Both the position numbers and the translations under genes were made by a program. 64,000 nt of DNA, from the NCBI GenBank assembly GCA_903772945.1, contig CAICTM010000052.1:1-64000 (forward strand). Reading direction: 5' to 3'. This stretch comes from Seminavis robusta (taxonomy: Eukaryota > Bacillariophyta > Bacillariophyceae > Naviculales > Naviculaceae). The stretch's first letter is position 1, and every line of letters begins with the position of its first letter. This document shows positions 54,080 to 64,000 of this stretch, one piece after another. Under the pieces are notes generated by a model, which searched no databases, had not been told where the DNA came from, and worked only from the letters and a program-made list of their open reading frames with translations.

Positions 54080-56989
54080 ATGAAGTTTGCTGCGTTTGTT
54101 TGGTCCGCCATGAGCTTGGCCTCCGTTGCCAGCGTCACTGCTGCTGAAAACAAGTGTTCCTTTCTCCCTGCCAACGAAGGCCCGCCCTTTTCTGTTCAGC
54201 TCCCCGTCGGCGTCTTGTCGCATCCGCTCTCGGATTTCCCCCTGGAATTCCGTGGCATTTCTCCCATTGTCACAAGAGCGCCCCTAGCCTTTGGCGAAAC
54301 GCCCCGAGTCACCATTCAAAGGTATTCACAGCGACCTGACGTCTTTTACGACTCTGCCGAGAACCGTGTTGTCTTTTCGGCGGCGACTTGTGGCGACACG
54401 GGGAGGCATACCGGTACCAAGTCAGCCACTGAGAATCGAGGATACAAGGAGGAGGAAACCATGTCAGCGGCGACATCTGGGGCATCCACGACCAGCTCCC
54501 GACTCTGGATGTGGAGTACCACGGCCCTTATCACGGCCCTGCTGGGACGTCACTCTTCTTCCGCATCGTCGTCGGTCGTCATGGCCTTTGGTGCCCTACT
54601 TTTGACTGGTTTTGCCGGCTCTGCCTCTGTCGTTCAAGCCCAGGACCTCCATGATGACTGCGAACCAGTCGTTCAAATTCTCGTGCAAGCTCCTGCAGCC
54701 TATAAGGGGGCTGTGGAAATTTGTTTGGAAGAAATCGACGACACAGCCATTTGTCCCGATCCCTTTCCCACCTATCCCACTTGCAACGATCCCTCTCCAA
54801 CTTGCGAAGTGGCCGTCGTTGGGGCTGGAGCTGGGGGGCTTTATGCGGCTCTGCGGTAAGCACCCAGTGCTCTGTCAAAGGACTTCCAGGCACCTTCACT
54901 CATTTCCCTTTTTCATGTGTTCTTTTCTTTTCGTGCGTCGTTTTCCAGAATGGTCGACGAAGGTGTCGTGGACGCTTCAGATGTGTGTGTCTTTGAAATG
55001 ACGGAACGCGTTGGTGGAAGACTCATGTCCCTCCGAGGATTGGGCCCCGAAGACAATCTCGTCATAGATGCGGGAGGCTATCGCACTTGGCCAGAATTTA
55101 CTCCGACTGCACACGCGTTGATCACGGAATACTTGGGGATCCCCATGGGATGTTACGATGACTCGGATCCTTGCCAAGTTTACAATATTGTCGATGAGAA
55201 CGGAACCAAGGCTGGATTCACCCTCTTTGTCGAAGAAATGATGCAGCGCTTGTCTGACGGAGGAGCTTGTTTCTACCCCTTTCATGAACTCAAATCGATC
55301 GACAGGCTGGTTAACTTTGACGTTCTTGGCGAAGCCGTGGTTGCAAGACAGGATGCCGGCGTCAGTGTTAACACATCCGCTGTCACAGAATTGTACTTCT
55401 CAAACGGGGTGAGCCATGCGATGAATTCTTTGCTAAGCAAAAAAGGGAAATTCCATCTCACCAGTACCTGACCTGAATTGAATCTCAACTTCCCTCACAA
55501 TTGCATGTACCGGTATAGGTGAACGCGACCGCCAAGCTGGCTACGATTCTGAATGTCCCCCAGCGCCCACTGCTCAACATAGTCCGAGACTCTCATTTTG
55601 ATGATAAGGGTATGCTCGATGCCGCGACTCTGGATGCGTTGCACTCGGTTCAGACAGTCATTGCGACCAAGTTGTATTTGTACTACCCCCGCGGACATGT
55701 CTTTTGGCACAAGCTCGGTCTTTTTTCGGGTGATTTTGAGCACGAAGGGGACGCGAGGAACATGTTGTTGGCTGGCCGCTACCATGGTAGGACCCACATT
55801 CATTGATTTGGCTTGATTTGATTGTATGGCTCATTTCATTTTGCTGATTGTTGATGTCGTTTCTTGACTTGTTTTAGATGGTCAAGTGGAATGTGACGAT
55901 CCAGAAGATTTGGACACTTGCCATGGATTTCTGCTGGCGGTTTATGCCAACGATCTTTCTGGAAACAAGGCCCAGTACTTTCGGCGCTACCAGCGCGATC
56001 GTCCGGAGCCGGTGACCATAATTTCCAATCAAGATTTGGAAGGCCGGGAATTCCTCCGACATGCCCATAATCAGTTGATGGACTATCATTTGCTGTACAA
56101 GCGAGATGCACCGTACACTGGTTTCCAAGCGAGTCAGATCCTTGCCAACATTCAAGCACCCACATGGGCAGTGTTGAGCACTTGGAATACAGCGATTCCT
56201 TGGGCTGGTGGAGCCTGGCATGCGTGGACAGACACATCTAATATTGATTTGGCCAAGCAACCCTTTGTGCACGATGAGATTTACGTGATCAATGAAGCCT
56301 TCAGCTTGATGCATGGGTGGGCGGAAGGCAGTATCAAAGTCGCGGATGAGGTTTTGCAAGATCATTTCGGCATTGCCCGTCCTTGGAACTTTACCGTGGT
56401 GGATCTGAACCAAATAGTGCGGCAAACCGACTCTCAAGAGTGTACCGCCACAGATACGGCGCAAGCCCAAGCGGACACCAGCCGTGGTGCCGACGATGGC
56501 GCTGCAGCTCTCTTATGCTTTACAGGTGATGCCATGGTTTCCATGGCTGATGGATCTTTCAAGGCCATTGGAAGTGTGGAAGTTGGGGATGAAGTATTGA
56601 CGGGAGGACCAAATGCTCAAGTTGGCGTTGTCACGGAAACCTTGTACCATCCAGTGAACCGTCAAGTGCCCGTGGCCAAACTGATGACCGAATCTCATGG
56701 GGAGCTCGTTGGAACACCAGACCACCCTGTTTTGCATGAGAATGAATGGGTGGAATTCGGTCTATTGCCCGGGGAGACTGTCGTGATCAAGGAGCAGTTT
56801 GTGGATGCCTTTTACAATTTGGAGATTGACGGGCATTTGCTAGACGAGTCCCTACATTCTTACATGGTTCACGGGATGGTGGCTTCTGGCTTGGGAGACA
56901 ATCCTGCATTGAACATGCGCTATCCTCGTCAGAAGGAATGGAAGATCTTGGCAGCAGGGGTGAATGGCATTGCCGGTGCCGCTGCGTAG
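54080..56989 (+). CDS. Secreted FAD amine oxidase with C-terminal Hint domain
   Basis: Four exons (54080-54855, 54949-55408, 55519-55786, 55878-56989) give 871 aa. A signal peptide (MKFAAFVWSAMSLASVASVTA) precedes a module of about 60 residues, a Ser/Thr-rich linker, a hydrophobic segment near 160-195, then a flavin monoamine oxidase/L-amino-acid oxidase-like domain. Its dinucleotide-binding motif is VAVVGAGAGGLYAALR (about 243-258), followed by ERVGGRL and DAGGYR; the C-terminal FAD-contact region has WAGGAWHAW. From Cys715 the protein is a Hint module: CFTGDAMVSMADGSFKAIG, VGDEVLTG, the TxxH block (GTPDHP) and the closing NLEIDG...HSYMVHG pattern. Hint domains of Hedgehog and intein kin cut their own backbone at the leading Cys and can pass the N-terminal part to another nucleophile. 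So the oxidase may be released or attached to a surface after secretion; that is inference. Confidence 0.82.
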
Positions 56990-57837
56990 GCCAATTCAGT
57001 TTACGTGTAGACTTGTGTAGCTGTAATCCATAGGAGAATAGTTTCCTTGCAAATTGGCTTCAGAACACAGGATGGTTGTCATTGGGCGGTCGGGGTACAA
57101 AGCCTGTCCTACCTTCCCTTTCTAAAGAAAAGCTGCTGATTGCTTGGATAGTTGGTTTCTCTGAGCTGTTCTATAGACGACAGTTCCACCCATGCATAAA
57201 GGCATCATTGGTGCACTGGCTGCTAGCTATTGATAGCGGGTAGGTACTGTATCCATTTGATACTGGTAGGCTTTCAATTCTTGATTCTTGGTAGGCTTGA
57301 TAATTCCCTTCAGGAGGCCTTATGTCTTTCAGTACCGCTGGGGATGGCATTGCTACCTTAACAAAGTTCCCGATCGGATAAGAGCATTGTATGCATTGGC
57401 GTCGCTGTCTAGATCTCTTCAACGTTTCTTGGAGTATATGGCCTACCGTATCTACTAGTACGGTACTGTACTATGGAAGACAAACAAAGCGGTTGCGGCG
57501 GCTTTTACTTTTTCCGTCATTGTCGGGGTTTGATTGTTGCGGTGGTGGCCTGGTTTACTCAATAAGCCGGCCCGATTTGCTTAACAATTAGGGATCATTG
57601 AATGATTCGATTCATTCAATGATTCGTGGTAATGTAGTATCCAGAAGAAAAGTTGGTTGGTGACAGCACCGTGACTGTTGATTGATTGATGGAGCCGCTG
57701 ATGGCCGAATTCTGCTGCCTCTGCGAAAGCTCTGGATGCAATAGAACCCATCATTGATTTGCTGCTTGACAGCCTGTTGCTTCCTCAACGATATGCAAAT
57801 TTAAACCAGCAAACACCAAAGTTTGCATCTTGCAACC
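56990..57837. other. Intergenic with a 10-bp-arm palindrome
   Basis: No gene. CATTGAATGA at 57,596 and TCATTCAATG at 57,612 form a perfect inverted repeat around a 6-bp centre, about 220 bp upstream of the next start codon. It could be an operator-like site or a hairpin; nothing further can be said. Confidence 0.45.
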
Positions 57838-58521
57838 ATGACAATGCCAAAGCTACTATCTGCAGTACTGTCACTACTAGCGGGGCTGTGTTGCTTTGGT
57901 GATACCAGTACCTACGCCTATGCATATATTATCCATGAAGTAACTCCCCGCACCACTCCCGAGGAGGTTCTTTCTGCGCAGCTTTTGGCGCTGCAACGCA
58001 AGGACTTGCAAACTGCGTTTCACTTGGTTTCTCCGTCCCACAAGACTCCATTTGGTGTCTTTCAAGGTCCTCACGGCTCCAAGTTTTATCAGCACATGAT
58101 GCATTCCAAGGGTCTCATTGGACTTGAACAGGCCGATATCCTTCTCACGAAGCGAACCACGGATACTCCTAGTAGACCCCTTTCTCAGGAACGACTCCAA
58201 AGACTCGTTGGCAAATTCTGGGTAAAACCACACAAAATGTGGACGGAGGATCGCTGGGAAGGGTTGGTACGTGTTGCCATGATGACTGAGACTCCAAGCA
58301 GCAGTCTAGATGATTGTGATCAAGGACTGCAAGAAACTGTAGGCAAAAACCAGAACACTGACAACATGGTCAAGATTCAAGAAAATTGGTGGATGCTTTC
58401 AAGATGGACTGGTCCTGGCCCTTACAACGGATGTTTCTTTGTAGAAGATATCCGGCCTAACAAGAGCGCTGTCTCGCTAGGGAGATACTTCTATAGTCTT
58501 ACAGAAGACAGTGCAAGATAG
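57838..58521 (+). CDS. Secreted DUF4864-like protein, copy 1
   Basis: Single exon, 227 aa. A hydrophobic leader (MTMPKLLSAVLSLLAGLCC) precedes the domain, which opens TTPEEVLSAQLLALQRKDLQTAF, continues with SPSHKTPFG and a WEGLVRVA strand, and closes with WWMLSR...GCFFVEDI. This matches the cystatin/NTF2-like DUF4864 family of small plant and algal proteins. The opening segment is almost identical to that of the paralog at 59,142-59,618; copy 1 has an extra loop. The first ATG after the hydrophobic-lacking upstream frame is used. Function unknown; not recognisably plastid-targeted because no ASAF-type motif is seen. Confidence 0.7.
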   Translation: MTMPKLLSAVLSLLAGLCCFGDTSTYAYAYIIHEVTPRTTPEEVLSAQLLALQRKDLQTAFHLVSPSHKTPFGVFQGPHGSKFYQHMMHSKGLIGLEQADILLTKRTTDTPSRPLSQERLQRLVGKFWVKPHKMWTEDRWEGLVRVAMMTETPSSSLDDCDQGLQETVGKNQNTDNMVKIQENWWMLSRWTGPGPYNGCFFVEDIRPNKSAVSLGRYFYSLTEDSAR

Positions 58522-59141
58522 GCCAGGCGAAGCAGACGATGCATGCGGGGGCTCTATTTCGTCTCCCGGAGACGATTTGCTTTTAGGGGTAAGGGTACTT
58601 TTGGGGAGTGGAGGTTTGAATTATACCCCGCGTGCATTACTTAGAGGCCTCTGTAGAAGTCTACGTATTCGACTAGTATTGTATTGACGGGATACAGTCA
58701 ACGCATGTACATGCACATGAAAGTCGCCTTGCGTTCTTCACATGTTTTGCATGAATGACGAGGGAGCAGTTTCGAGGCTCGGGGCGAAGCTGAAAGGGAT
58801 GAGCGCGCGGAGCGCGCGAATACTGTTTCAATAAAGGGAGTTAGGTGTTGGTAATAAAAGATTTATGGAAACGGAGACGACCCAGGGGGCATATGAATTA
58901 ACATTAACCCTAACAATTCAATGAAGAAAACGGCAGATGCAGCAAGGAAATTCGATCAGCATTGTTCTTCAGCTACTGTAGTAGCACACCATAGCAGACA
59001 GCAAAGGCTTTCTTGTTTTCCTCCATCATTTCGATCAAGGAGTCAAAAGAAACAGGTTGACAAGCACTTATTTGGAAGTGTATAAGCAGCTCGTTTAGTG
59101 TTGCGTTGACCAGAAACTGGAAAAAGCAAAAAAGCACCAAG
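58522..59141. other. Intergenic between tandem DUF4864-like copies
   Basis: No gene. A GC hairpin (GAGCGCGCGGAGCGCGCGAA near 58,801) and an ACATGTACATG stretch are visible. The right end contains the promoter of copy 2. Confidence 0.4.
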
Positions 59142-59618
59142 ATGTCCGCTGCGGGATTACATACCGGTTTTCGAGCTTCAGCTTTGGCATTGCTGCTCTG
59201 TGTACTCGTATTGGATCTACATATACGGGTCTGTTCGGGTCTTACGATTTTCTCTCTATCACCACAAACGACTCCTGAAGAAGTCGTATCTGCTCAGCTC
59301 TTGGCGTTGCAAAGGGATGACATGCTAGGTGTCTTTGACTTTGCATCCCCGCTCAACAAGGCAAACGTGAACAATGACTTGAATGTATTTGACCGAATGG
59401 TACGGTCAGGAGTCTACGAGTACCTTGTCAAGCACCAGGAATCTACTATACTTCTGACTATGAGAACTCCAAGTGCCAATAAATGGCATGGACTAGTTAG
59501 AGTGTCCACCCAAGATAGCAAATCACTTACAAAGGAATACTGGTGGTCAGTCTCCAGGTGCAAGGCAGGTCCGCACAAAGGATGCTTCATGGTAGATGCA
59601 GTCAAGCCCAATTTGTAG
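59142..59618 (+). CDS. Secreted DUF4864-like protein, copy 2
   Basis: Single exon, 158 aa, a shorter tandem paralog. Hydrophobic leader (LALLLCVLVLDLHIRVCSG), then TTPEEVVSAQLLALQRDDMLGVF, ASPLNKANV and FDRMVRSGVYEYL, ending WWSVSRCKAGPHKGCFMVD. The Cys-Phe near the end is shared with copy 1. Start at the ATG of MSAAGL; the upstream in-frame region lacks an ATG. Function unknown. Confidence 0.68.
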   Translation: MSAAGLHTGFRASALALLLCVLVLDLHIRVCSGLTIFSLSPQTTPEEVVSAQLLALQRDDMLGVFDFASPLNKANVNNDLNVFDRMVRSGVYEYLVKHQESTILLTMRTPSANKWHGLVRVSTQDSKSLTKEYWWSVSRCKAGPHKGCFMVDAVKPNL

Positions 59619-59851
59619 CTTCTACTTATCCTTAATTGCAGCCGATCCTTCTTGTTTGGCTTTCAGCTTTTCTAAATAGCCAGCATATATGTCGAGCAGC
59701 GTATCCACTCCTTTCATCGACCTATCGTCATGCAACAACTCTCTAAAGTTTAATTTTAAAACAGAGCATTGGTTATTCCTACAGTACTGGTACTAACTAC
59801 CCAGCAACACAGTGGTCACTTATCATTCTGTTTGTGGGACAAACAGTGTGG

Positions 59852-62800
59852 TTACGCCACCGTTGGCAAAACAGCGCCATCGTCTGTGTTTAGCAGTCCC
59901 TTTGCAGCAGGTCCAAGATAATCAGTGTCTTCATGGTCACTAGTCGCAGTCGTGTCCTCAGTGGTGATGCTGGAGTATATCGACAAGTTGGTATTGCGCC
60001 GTTCGGCACTCTCTGGCTTCTCCATTACATCACTGTTCATGTCCATGACTTTGTCGTCTTCTTGTCTGGCGCTGATGTTGAAGCAATCCCTATCTCCGCC
60101 ATCGATACCATCTTCACTGTCACTGTCGGTATCGCTGTCGCTGGACAAATTGATGTCGCTATCGGACATGTTCATGGATCCTAAACTGTCAATGTCAAGA
60201 AACGAAGAGGAGTTGCGTCTGCCAGGAGCCTGCGGTGGCTTGGGGCAAGTAAACTCGGATGAATGTCTGGATCGACACGGACTACTCATGTCGCCCGAGG
60301 GCGAGCTGGATTCGGGGTGTTCCGGTCGCCTCTCAAACTTCCTGGGATCTAAGCGCACCTTTGGCACTAGCTTTCTGGCTATTGCCAGCAGCCCCTCCCC
60401 AACACTTGAAGATGACGACGACTCCTCTGGTGCAGTCGGTCTTCGATCTGGTTTCATTGGGGCACCCTGCGCAGATTCCAACGAGGCTCTAGGGTTGCCA
60501 AGCAGTTCTTCTTGAATCTCTTGAGCAGATTTGTCGAGAGACTCGTCCAACTGACTGAGCCGACTGGTAGTGTCAGACTCCTCCTCACGCGCACCTGCAG
60601 GAAAAGCTAACATGCCCGTGTTTTGGCTCGGTGCCGTATCCTTCTCATCAAGCATTCCTGAACATTCTGGACACTCTTCTTCAATACGAGGCTGCGGCAC
60701 AAAACTGTGGGAGCAGCTATGCGAGCGGCACCCTGAAGATCGCGTTGAGAAGCTTCGTGCTCCGCTGTGCTTGGTAGATGTAGTATCTGATGAGGATGAC
60801 ACCGATTTCACTGAACTCTTTCGTTTGGGCATGATAGGGCCATAGTTTGTGGCATCGGCATGAAACTCCTCGGATGACTCCGGCGACGGACAAGGTCTCT
60901 TAACTATTTGTGGAGCCGTGTGTGCTGAACCTGAGCAGAATCGTTTGTTTCGATTAGCTTGTTCTGGTGGACTGTTGGCATCAATCGGCAGAGGATATAC
61001 AACGGGAAGAGATGCCTCGTTGCCGCTGTCCACGATGGGAACTACTTCTTGTTCGTCAGCGACAAACGGCACTCCAGTTTCCTCGTCGACTCCGCATTCC
61101 GAGAAGTATGCCATTCCCCACGAGACGCTCTTTCGACTGCTGGTGGTGGTAGATCCCAGTGTCAACGAGGAAATGGGCAAGGGTGCAGGCGTCCGATGTA
61201 ATGGTGGTGTACTGGTAGAGGGTGACGCCTCTTGCTGATTGTCGTTTTGCGAAACTTCGAGGGGTTCGGAAGCTGAGAACTCCTCCATTTGATCAGGAGG
61301 AGGGAGAGACGATGTTTTCGGAGGAAGGAGGGAGGACGAGGAATTGAATTTTCGTTTGCTGAATTGCGAGACTGCTGCAGAGATTTCTCTCCTGACAAAG
61401 GATGCGCGGTTGTCTTCGGGCGGAGTCATGTACACTGAATACATCAAGTTGCCGAAAATGAGTGATACTGTGAATGACGAAACGCGGGCCTCGAAGTGAT
61501 GTTTGAGTTAGTTGAACGACTTAATTAACAGTAATGACTGCGGCTGTGTACTTGTGTACTTACCAACAGCAAGGTCATTCATCCAGATGATCTGAAGGCA
61601 ATTGAGACGGCAGCGATTGATCAGAGTCCGCAATCATTTCAAGGCAGTAACGCTCACGAGCCAAACGAAGTGATCAGTCATCTCACTTACCACACTGATT
61701 TCATCCACGAGAATCATTCGAGAGTTCGAGAGGGGCGACGAAGCAGTCAGTGAGTGTGAGCTTTGAAACTTCCGAAATGATTGAGAAACGGTTCGTGTCG
61801 TTCTATTTGGCTTACCTGCGGACAAAGAAGCTTGCGTAGGATGTCCCCAGGATGATCAAAATTGGAACTGAATAATTCGTATGTGTCCGCAACAGCAGTG
61901 TCAAGAAGTGAGCTCAGCCATGGTGAAGAAAGTAAACCGCAAGGAACGAGACACATCCCAGTGGAACTGTTGTTGCTTGCTTGCTTGCTTGCTTGCTTAC
62001 CTCCGACAACCATGATTTGCAAATGGCTGATCATGGCAATGGATACCGTTTTTCCTTCCGAGAATTTCGTGGGTATATCTCTAGCCTTGTAGCAGAGAAT
62101 ACAAGCAATGGCGAGCAAGCTTAGGTGAAAGAATCCAATGATTCCTCCAAAGACGACCCATGAATCGGAAGCGCAGAATCCCTCTGACTCCACGGGTACT
62201 CCGAATTGGTCTTCTCTGATGATGACTCGATGCCATGTGAGTGGATCGACGACGGTCCATACGACGAGAATGGCGACATCGATGAGCAGTACCACCCCAA
62301 TGACCATGAGTGTTTCGTGGAAGGTAACATAGTATCGTCGTGTATTGCTTTGTATGGCTTGTGGTGACTTTTGGTGTTCAGCCGCTTGTGTAAAAATGAG
62401 GTATACTCTCAATATTTTTGCAAATAGAGTACCAAAAGTGACAGAGAATCCAACCGAGTATAGCCATGGAATGGCCATGCAAGAATCTGGTGCATTGTCG
62501 ATATTTCCTCCATCTTCCATAGCCATGGGTATGATTGTACATGATGAAATCAAGCATCCGAGCAGCACTAGCCTCAGAAAGAATGGCTGGGTGTATCGTA
62601 CCTGCTGTGAGAATCTGTAATGATGCAACCATAGGAGACATATGATGATGACAACGACGTTTATGGCAAGCATAGAGTATGTCAAGGCTTTGAGTGAGGC
62701 TGGTATGGAGTTAGTGTCTTCCGGCACTTCAAGGGAGCAGTCGTCTCCAGTCCACTTGATGGACGTGCAGACACATAGTCCATTTGCGCCTGCGACTCCA

Positions 62801-63864
62801 TGATCAGGATCACATGGCAACTCGCAGTTTGCTCCTGCCGTGCCTACCGGACAGAGTGCCTTTTGAAAGTACTGATGATACAAGTCGTCGATGGTAGCGT
62901 TAACGGTTGCGGCGTATATCCACCTGGACATGAGTGTTCGTATGGCCGGGTCTAGCTCGAAGCTCATGGGCCAGACGATCCACTGGGTGTTGAATCGTTC
63001 GGGCGTGACTTCGAGGGACGAGTCAATGGCGGCTCGGTAGTGAAGCTATGCACAAGATAAGTAGGTTAAGGTAAGTCAGCATAAGGGTGAGGATATGATA
63101 TCATATCATAGATAGATAGTTGTCAGGTTGGTAGCTACTGTGCCGGTACTTACCTGAAGTTCATCGTCTGCGTACAGCTGGCAGTGTTCCGCCTTGAGTG
63201 CATCAATGCAGGTATCGTATGAGTCGCACACTTGAAAGTTGGCACGTGGGAACTTTTCTCTGACGACTCCAGCGTAGAAAGTTCCATCTTTGATACAGAC
63301 AGTTCCTCCATGGTCGGATGCTTGTGTGAGCGTGGTAAAGTCGAGATCTTGGCCGTTGTTTTGTTTGTCTTTGAACTTGATGGTGGCAATGGTGGACTTG
63401 AGCCATGCCGGCGACAAATCGACGCGAAACGCGCGCTCGGGAGTTGCATAGAAGTTTCCAAGAATGAAATCTAGTTGTTGGCATGACTGGTCGTGCTGTT
63501 GTCCGTAGGGAGGAACGCAATCGTGTGCCACCAAGTTGAGCGCCGCATCGTAAAAGCTAGGCGCCACGGTCAAGTCAAAGTCGAGATGGACATTGTCTCT
63601 CTCTGCGAAAACCTTCAGCCGCTCCAACAAATCCACTTGAAATCCGCTGAACGAATAACCCGTTCCATTCGCGTTAGCCTCCACCGTAGCGAACGGAGGA
63701 GCATGCAATACCGCGGCGCGAAGAGTTACTGACGAAGGAACTTCAAACGGAGGCTCCACGATTGAACCAAAAGCACACCGTGGAAGAAGCGAAAGGATCA
63801 GTAGCAGCGGTAGCAGTGATACTAGAGTCTGCTGTCTTATTCTCATCGTCATTGTCAATGTCAT
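59852..63864 (-). CDS. Class C GPCR-like receptor with bacterial-type ligand-binding domain
   Basis: Six exons (63864-63154, 63045-62001, 61867-61816, 61694-61691, 61591-61564, 61467-59852) give 1,151 aa; a 70-nt form of exon 4 (61760-61691) would give 1,173. Order: signal peptide (1-34); type-3 solute-binding (glutamine-binding/ionotropic-receptor-like) domain to about residue 300 (SGFQVDLLERL, CQQLDFILGNFYATPERAFRV split over exons); an EGF-like Cys motif (about 302-340); seven-helix class C bundle from about 358 (GABA-B-like; HYRFSQQVRYTQPFFL, LFAKILRVYLIF, FHETLMVIGVVLL); then a Ser-rich cytosolic tail of about 500 residues. The sixth and seventh helices come from short exons (VPILIILGTSYASFFV, IIWMNDLAVVSLIFGN). 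It should sense a small solute, perhaps an amino acid, and signal through a G protein; ligand and partner are not shown by sequence. Confidence 0.8.
61691..61694 (-). other. Candidate 4-nt microexon of the GPCR
   Basis: The bases TGTG stand between CAG and GTAAGTG. Used alone they join FFVR and IIWMND through Ser-Val, giving an uninterrupted helix-seven start of the usual length. The alternative acceptor at 61,761 gives 22 extra polar residues in the same loop in frame. Both are possible from sequence. Confidence 0.45.
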
Positions 63865-64000
63865 TGTGTATTGTGTGGTTCGATCTCTGTTGACTTTGAT
63901 ATCTGTTGATATTTTCGTTGTGGAGAGTTGGATTTTGAAAAAGACAAATGGAGGAATTCGGGCTGTTGTGTAAAAACACTGGATGCGGCATGTGACTGCC

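Noticed and set aside
1-64000. tRNA, rRNA genes or CRISPR arrays
   Set aside because: No cloverleaf-like or rRNA sequence was recognised by eye, and no regularly spaced repeat-spacer pattern is present. A tRNA scan could not be run.

Overview
The window looks like nuclear DNA of a pennate diatom of the raphid type; no species can be assigned from sequence alone. Reasons: standard code, short GT-AG introns (about 75-370 nt) in dense multi-exon genes, membrane cyclases fused to a phosphodiesterase, Ser/Thr/Pro-rich secreted proteases, a class C GPCR, a PIF/Harbinger element of the kind common in diatoms, a Copia-type retroelement fossil, and intergenic DNA full of short palindromes (ACCGGT, CTAG, ACATGT, ACTAGT). 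All exon joins were made by hand from splice sites and frame. Every multi-exon model closes to a whole number of codons, but no transcript data were available.

Layout: 1-5,755, 5' part of an old Copia-like element (minus). 6,740-12,677, receptor kinase-guanylate cyclase (minus). 14,229-17,470, two divergent trypsin-fold proteins, both lacking the catalytic His. 17,683-20,371, two small related acidic proteins (minus). 20,932-26,736, membrane cyclase-phosphodiesterase (minus). 27,664-28,020, EMC5. 28,442-33,300, membrane hybrid histidine kinase (minus). 33,380-37,047, a Harbinger element with exact ends and decayed genes, about 80 bp upstream of the histidine kinase start codon. 37,051-41,478, gene-poor and repeat-rich, with a MITE. 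41,479-48,630, a second cyclase-phosphodiesterase (plus). 48,981-52,124, secreted alliinase-like PLP enzyme (minus). 54,080-56,989, secreted FAD amine oxidase ending in a Hint domain (plus). 57,838-59,618, two DUF4864-like secreted proteins. 59,852-63,864, class C GPCR with a bacterial-type solute-binding domain (minus).

The main theme is signalling: four of the five large receptor genes, or all five with the GPCR, are membrane sensors, and three involve cyclic nucleotides. The most striking observation is that the two cyclase-phosphodiesterase paralogs appear degenerate in opposite halves. The one at 20,932-26,736 has lost cyclase catalytic residues but keeps the phosphodiesterase metal site; the one at 41,479-48,630 keeps the cyclase residues but has lost phosphodiesterase His residues. 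If so, one is mainly a cGMP source and the other a cyclic-nucleotide sink. Both use very small exons. A 10-nt exon in the first gene restores part of the phosphodiesterase metal motif and lies between two introns that resemble each other. Other points are an amine oxidase-Hint fusion, an N-terminal module apparently shared by two unrelated neighbouring secreted enzymes, and a paired set of trypsin-fold pseudoproteases.
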